Source: Plantibacter elymi (nom. nud.)
GTDB lineage: Bacteria > Actinomycetota > Actinomycetes > Actinomycetales > Microbacteriaceae
Length of the DNA: 64,000 nucleotides
Reading direction: 5' to 3'
NCBI RefSeq assembly: GCF_900177795.1
Contig: NZ_FXWJ01000001.1
Location: 682,001-746,000, forward strand
In this document: positions 60,049 to 64,000 of the stretch, piece by piece
Position numbering within the stretch: position 1 is the first letter of the stretch
How the letters are laid out: the number at the start of each line of letters is the position of its first letter
The notes under the pieces: model-generated
Told to the model about the DNA's origin: nothing
Databases searched by the model: none
The model's input: only the letters and a program-made list of their open reading frames with translations
Position numbers and translations under genes: made by a program

Positions 60049-62379
60049 ATGACGACCTATTGGGCCCTCCGTCTGAAATCTTTCGGAAGCGACGCACCCA
60101 AGTCCTTGCTGGCCCAGCACGACCTGCTGCAGATCCTGGTCGACGCGGCCGACCCATCCCTCTCGGTCACCATCCGGATGACGGCTCGCCGACGTAGTGA
60201 GGGTGTCGAGGTGGCGTACCACCTCATATGTGAGGGCAACCGTGCGAGTGCAGGACTGGCGAAGACGCTGCACGATGTCGCGTCGGTAGGTCTACTCACG
60301 GGCTACAGCCTGCGAACAGGCACTGAGGCTCCGGAGGCCGTCGAAGGGTTGCGAACTGAGCTGGTCCCGCAGCTCGGTGGGCTAGAGACACTTCCCATCA
60401 AGCCAGATTGGTCGCAGGTGTATGACATCGTCCGACGCCGAGGCGAGACGATCTCCCTCGATCTTCGGTGTAGATTCACGTCGTCGGCCGCCGGTCCTCG
60501 ATCGACCGCCCGACCGGTCATGCTAGGCACAGATGCGGGAACACCTGCCCTTGAGGCACTTGGCGGGGCTGATTCTGGGAGCGGCCGGTTGTCACTCGAG
60601 GTGACTATTACCGCGCCCAAGAAGATCGACCGCGCTTATGCCAATGCGATCGCGCGCAAACTGTTTGGTGTCGCTTGCGATCTTGTTGCGCTGGACGCGA
60701 GCGCTTCGCCCCGAGGAAGCATCTGGTCGCCGAACGAGGCACTCCGCGTCTGGCATTGGCCTTATGGCGAGATCCAGGGGCGCGGACTCGGCACCTTCGC
60801 GCCCAGTTTGCCGTTGATCGCCAAGAAAGGGTCGCGGCGGGGCAGCTCGCTCGGCACTGCCCGCTTCGAGGGTCCCCGTTTTGACCGCGATGACGAGGTG
60901 GTGATGGGCGCCGACGACCGCATGAAACACATTTACGTGGTGGGCAAGACCGGCTCCGGCAAGACCAACCTCCTCAAGCGGCTGGCTCGCCAGGATATTC
61001 AGCAGGGAAAGGGGTGCCTCGTCATCTCGCCGCACGCTGACCTCATCGACCACCTTATTGACACCGCAGGCGATCGCAGCAACGATATCGTGCTGCTCGA
61101 CTTCGGCGACGCCATCTACGCGCCGCTGGTCAATCCGCTTACTATCGACGTCAATGAGGCGTCCGACTATGCGCGCGCCGTAACCCAGCTCACGGATCTT
61201 GTAGCCGGGATGAACTACCACGAGTTCACCGGCCCTGTCTTCTACGATGCTGTTCGCACGGCTTTCCAGACCGCAGTTCTGGACGACATCCGCGGCCAGC
61301 AAGATCCGAGCATCGCCGTCGCCGTGGAGATCGTGCGTGACCGCACGCTCCGCGGCTGGGCCGCGAAGGTCGCCAAAGATGCACGACGGGATCTCGAATT
61401 GGAGCTCTCCCTTATCAGCGACCTCAAGTCGTCCGACGTCTCGGAGTACAGCCGCTGGGTGACAGCCAAGTTCAGCGACTTCGCTGTCAACGGACCGTTG
61501 CGAGCAATCACGAGCGGCTCAGCGGGATCGCCCTTGTCGTTTCGCGAAATCTACCAAGGGCAGAAGATCCTGTTGGTGCATCTGCCTGACACATACCTCA
61601 CGGGAGAATCAGCCGAGTTCATCGGCCGGTACATCTTCGAGCGGATCTACCTCGAGGCGCGACGCACATCTTCGGGAGCCCGCAAGGACTTCTACATCCA
61701 CGCAGACGAATTCCAACGCTTCGTGAACCGCGACCTCGAGGTGCTTGTTACGGAAGCGCGAAAATTCCGCCTCGGCTTGACTTTCGCACATCAGAACCTG
61801 CGGCAGCTCCAGGCGTTCTCCCGCTATGAAGGAACGTCATCGAGCCGATTGGCCGAGGCCATCTTTTCCAACGCCGGAACCTTGGTCGCCATGCGTACCT
61901 CGGGGTCAGACGTTCAGACCCTGGCGACCGAGCTCGAGGTGCCCGAGCACTACGTGCGACGCATCGCGCAGCACGAGGCGCTCGCGCGCGCGACCCTGGG
62001 GGGCGCAGAGGAACGAGCGTTCACTCTCCGTGTTCCGCTGGAGACAACGGCCACAAACTCGGCACGTCGATCGGCGCTGAGGCGCCGCATGATCGCTGAG
62101 GGCTATTGGCATCGGCGCAAGACCGTGGAGCGCGAACTGGATGCGCATCTGCAGAAGTTGCGCGAGTTGGCAAATCCGCTTCCCAAGCGCAGCGCTCCTC
62201 CTGACAACCGACGCCCGCGCCCATCGACGTCCGTATCAGCCACCGGCTCCGCGCCACCGGAGCCGCCGAACAAGCCTGGCTCTTCCTTCCTCGAGGAGTG
62301 GCTCGCCAATCGGGCCACCCAACGATCCGCAGACGGCCAGCGACCCGCCGACCGCACTTCGAAAGGAAAGACACTGTGA
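60049..62379 (+). CDS. HerA/TraD-like DNA-translocating ATPase of an integrative element
   Basis: 776 residues. The first ~290 form an unknown beta-rich domain. The RecA-like motor follows: Walker A GKTGSGKTNL (about residue 299), SPHADLIDHLIDTAGDRSND, LLDFGDAIYAPLVNPLTIDV, Walker B FYIHADEFQRFVN and sensor LTFAHQNLRQLQAFSRYEGT. It resembles type IV coupling/HerA-FtsK proteins that pump DNA in conjugation. The C-terminus is Pro-rich and basic. It heads a four-gene operon; the stop overlaps the next start (GTGA). Confidence 0.82.
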   Translation: MTTYWALRLKSFGSDAPKSLLAQHDLLQILVDAADPSLSVTIRMTARRRSEGVEVAYHLICEGNRASAGLAKTLHDVASVGLLTGYSLRTGTEAPEAVEGLRTELVPQLGGLETLPIKPDWSQVYDIVRRRGETISLDLRCRFTSSAAGPRSTARPVMLGTDAGTPALEALGGADSGSGRLSLEVTITAPKKIDRAYANAIARKLFGVACDLVALDASASPRGSIWSPNEALRVWHWPYGEIQGRGLGTFAPSLPLIAKKGSRRGSSLGTARFEGPRFDRDDEVVMGADDRMKHIYVVGKTGSGKTNLLKRLARQDIQQGKGCLVISPHADLIDHLIDTAGDRSNDIVLLDFGDAIYAPLVNPLTIDVNEASDYARAVTQLTDLVAGMNYHEFTGPVFYDAVRTAFQTAVLDDIRGQQDPSIAVAVEIVRDRTLRGWAAKVAKDARRDLELELSLISDLKSSDVSEYSRWVTAKFSDFAVNGPLRAITSGSAGSPLSFREIYQGQKILLVHLPDTYLTGESAEFIGRYIFERIYLEARRTSSGARKDFYIHADEFQRFVNRDLEVLVTEARKFRLGLTFAHQNLRQLQAFSRYEGTSSSRLAEAIFSNAGTLVAMRTSGSDVQTLATELEVPEHYVRRIAQHEALARATLGGAEERAFTLRVPLETTATNSARRSALRRRMIAEGYWHRRKTVERELDAHLQKLRELANPLPKRSAPPDNRRPRPSTSVSATGSAPPEPPNKPGSSFLEEWLANRATQRSADGQRPADRTSKGKTL

Positions 62380-62687
62380 ACGCCGAAGCCCATCCGGATG
62401 CCGAGATTCTGGACAAGTACCTCGCCGCACTGACAGAGCTCGACCACGGGCTCCTCGACCTTCTCGACAAGGTGGCCACCGACACGGGCCTCTCTGAGAA
62501 CCAGGCCCTCGCCTTGGCGATCATCGGTCTCTGGTCGCGAGCAAAGGACGTCGACGAAGGACGCGTCTACATCTCCGTCCCCGCCGACAGCGTGCGCTTC
62601 TACAACACGCCCGACGGTCTCCTTCTCGGTGAGGGGAATGAGGCGTATGCGGAGGTGCTCGCTCAACTACGAGACGGTGCATCGTGA
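62376..62687 (+). CDS. Hypothetical small helical protein (103 aa)
   Basis: GTG start overlapping the ATPase stop. Acidic N-terminal helices (ILDKYLAALTELDHGLLDLL, DKVATDTGLSENQALALAII) and a short strand-rich tail (GRVYISVPADSVRFYNTPDG). No family recognised. Translationally coupled to both neighbours, so it probably works with the ATPase. Confidence 0.65.
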   Translation: MNAEAHPDAEILDKYLAALTELDHGLLDLLDKVATDTGLSENQALALAIIGLWSRAKDVDEGRVYISVPADSVRFYNTPDGLLLGEGNEAYAEVLAQLRDGAS

Positions 62688-63160
62688 GCGACGAAGTCTT
62701 GCGCGATGCACGCGGGCGAGCCGAAGAGGCTAGGAGACAAGCCCTTGAACGCACGCGACGATCCACCTTGTCTGCTCTCGGCACCACATTTAGGCCTGCT
62801 GACGTGAGGACACTGGGCAGTGCGCAGCAACTGACCGTCCCTCCGGAGATCCGACGGCGCTGGAGTTCGAGCGGTTCTGACGAATTGATGATGCTCGTCG
62901 GAATTCGCCTCGATGGCGACGGCTTCTTGCTCCTTCCCCGTCACCGCGCCGCGGCGTGGCTAAGAGTCCCGGGAAACAAGAACGGAACGTTCCCGGTCTC
63001 ACTTCAGAGGGGGGGAAACTTCCACCTGCCCCGGCCGGTGCGGGAAGCATGGTCGTCGTCGGACATCGCGCGTATCGACCTGGGATACTGCTACCTGCTC
63101 GTGCCGAGGGCATCGATTGCGGTAGTGCTCGGCGAGTTCTGGGGAGCGGGAGAGAGCTGA
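62684..63160 (+). CDS. AbrB/SpoVT-like two-repeat protein (158 aa)
   Basis: Coupled by GTGA. After a charged helix (EVLRDARGRAEEARRQALER) come two similar units: QQLTVPPEIRRRWSSSGSDE with VGIRLDGDGFLLLPRHRAAA, and GNFHLPRPVREAWSSSDIAR with IDLGYCYLLVPRASIAVVL. The PPEIRRRW/RPVREAW pattern resembles the swapped-hairpin AbrB fold, here duplicated. A DNA-binding role is possible. Assignment by pattern only. Confidence 0.6.
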   Translation: MSDEVLRDARGRAEEARRQALERTRRSTLSALGTTFRPADVRTLGSAQQLTVPPEIRRRWSSSGSDELMMLVGIRLDGDGFLLLPRHRAAAWLRVPGNKNGTFPVSLQRGGNFHLPRPVREAWSSSDIARIDLGYCYLLVPRASIAVVLGEFWGAGES

Positions 63161-63699
63161 TGACAACAAACGCGGTGATCGATCGATGCGGATTCGACTC
63201 CGCGCTACGGGGGGTGATCCCCGGGGAGGTGGGTACCTTGTACGACAGCTACATCCTCCCCCATAGCGAATACCGCGCGTACCTGACCGCCATGTTTCGC
63301 CTGCGGTTCGCGCCAGGGGCCCGCCCACCTGCACTGCAGGACCTTCTCAAAGGTGTGGCCGTGTCCTCCCAACCTTACGGATTGACGCTCGGCGCAGCTA
63401 TGCACATTAGTCTGCCCGAAGCGCTCTACAGTATCCCGGTCGTGCTATCGCAGGTGTCGGCCAGTGAGGTTCTGGACGGTGTGCGTATACACGCCGGGTA
63501 TCTTCAACTTCCTGCCGATTCAGCGGAGTTCATTGAGACGGCCATCCGAGCTCGCGCCGACGTGATCGCGTGCGGCCACGAGCAAAATACGTTGGCCCTC
63601 GCAGTGCTGCGTGAGTACCGGGTTCAGATCGCCATGCTGAATCACGAGTGCCGACTACGAGAAACGAAGGAGTTCAGCGATGACATCTCAGCGGGATAG
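63160..63699 (+). CDS. Hypothetical element protein (179 aa)
   Basis: MTTNAVIDRCGFDSALRGVI start overlaps the preceding stop. Mostly alternating hydrophobic residues with no membrane helix (PYGLTLGAAMHISLPEALYS, IRARADVIACGHEQNTLALA). No family recognised. It belongs to the overlapping operon, and its stop lies 20 bp into the next gene. Confidence 0.62.
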   Translation: MTTNAVIDRCGFDSALRGVIPGEVGTLYDSYILPHSEYRAYLTAMFRLRFAPGARPPALQDLLKGVAVSSQPYGLTLGAAMHISLPEALYSIPVVLSQVSASEVLDGVRIHAGYLQLPADSAEFIETAIRARADVIACGHEQNTLALAVLREYRVQIAMLNHECRLRETKEFSDDISAG

Positions 63700-64000
63700 T
63701 ACGCAATCCTTCTCCGACCGACTCTCAAAGTTGCTGTACGACGAGTTGGAGCTGCGGGTCGGCATGAAACTGTCGGAGGGCATGAGTGACGATCAGATGC
63801 TCGAGTTTGAGGCCATAGTCAGCAAGGACACACCCCGACTCAGCGCCTGGCTCAGGCAGCACTCTCCAGATTTCGATAGTGACCCGAAGTTTCAGGCACT
63901 CGAAGAGCGATCTCCCGGCGTCGACGCGCTCGATCTCGTTGCCGACTATGCCGCTACGAAGTGGCTCGCTATCAATCGTCCTGACTACGAAACTTCGGTC
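63680..64000 (+). CDS. DUF5663-like protein (truncated by window end)
   Basis: MTSQRDSTQSFSDRLSKLLY, then DELELRVGMKLSEGMSDDQM, LEFEAIVSKDTPRLSAWLRQ and, past a divergent stretch, ATKWLAINRPDYETSV at the edge. The ELELRVGxxLSEGxSDxQ...WL...PDY pattern matches DUF5663, small proteins linked to type IV secretion-like systems. It has two such WL...PDY units, so it may be longer than the usual domain. No stop is reached in the window. Confidence 0.65.
   Translation, partial: MTSQRDSTQSFSDRLSKLLYDELELRVGMKLSEGMSDDQMLEFEAIVSKDTPRLSAWLRQHSPDFDSDPKFQALEERSPGVDALDLVADYAATKWLAINRPDYETSV

Larger units (their letters stand above)
58992..64000. mobile_element. Left part of an integrated element at tRNA-Gly (partial)
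   Basis: To the right of the tRNA fragment the sequence changes style: more A/T at third positions, AAAGG-type sites, tightly overlapping small genes and a DNA-translocating ATPase with a DUF5663-like protein, both typical of conjugative or integrative elements. No integrase, relaxase or replication gene lies inside the window; these would be beyond 64,000. The identity as an element rests on the att fragment plus gene content. Confidence 0.65.

Noticed and set aside
1-64000. CRISPR arrays, rRNA genes and IS-element transposases
   Set aside because: I saw no regular direct-repeat/spacer pattern, no rRNA sequence and no transposase motif in the window.

Overview
The window is very GC-rich, with many GTG starts, ATGA/GTGA stop-start overlaps and strong G+C bias at third codon positions. 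It looks like the chromosome of an actinobacterium. The set of small membrane proteins, the DUF3349 protein beside a Pit phosphate carrier, and the LAxTG-type sorting signal point to the family Microbacteriaceae. The genus cannot be fixed from sequence reading alone.

Layout. 1-16 kb: housekeeping and accessory genes, including a fatty acid desaturase, a large LuxR-type ATPase regulator, an M20 peptidase with a ketopantoate-reductase-like enzyme, a CtpE-like P-type ATPase and a Tat-exported phosphoesterase. 16-32.5 kb: small enzymes and regulators, including a CPBP protease, a tandem MarR protein, ASCH, Nudix and HAD proteins, an orphan ParA with a coiled-coil partner, and a MocR regulator facing an epimerase. 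This part holds several broken genes: an MFS carrier with an in-frame TGA, a TetR gene without its DNA-binding half, an alpha/beta hydrolase with an N-terminal frameshift and a symporter tail. 32.9-42.9 kb: a Pit phosphate operon, a zinc-ribbon/nuclease-like protein, an MFS-hydrolase pair, a TauE/SafE carrier, an ArsR gene next to a histidine-rich protein, and a TetR/SDR regulon with two visible operators.

43.1-57.3 kb is the clearest functional unit: a complete beta-mannan utilisation locus. It holds a secreted GH26 mannanase, a ROK repressor, a LacI-like sensor lacking a DNA-binding domain, an ABC importer (lipoprotein plus two permeases), a GH2 beta-mannosidase, a ROK-family sugar kinase, a large GH5-like enzyme with a sortase signal, and ManA. 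Together these genes would cut mannan at the surface, import oligosaccharides, release mannose, phosphorylate it and isomerise it to fructose-6-phosphate. No ABC ATPase is encoded here, so a shared one is presumably used.

At 58,938-58,991 lies only the 3' half of a tRNA-Gly(CCC) gene. The sequence to its right is less GC-biased and has a different gene style: a small membrane peptide with its own terminator, then a tightly overlapping operon of a HerA/TraD-like DNA-translocating ATPase, small unknown proteins and a DUF5663-like protein cut by the window end. This is best read as the left end of an integrated mobile element that continues past 64,000. It is the least described part of the window.
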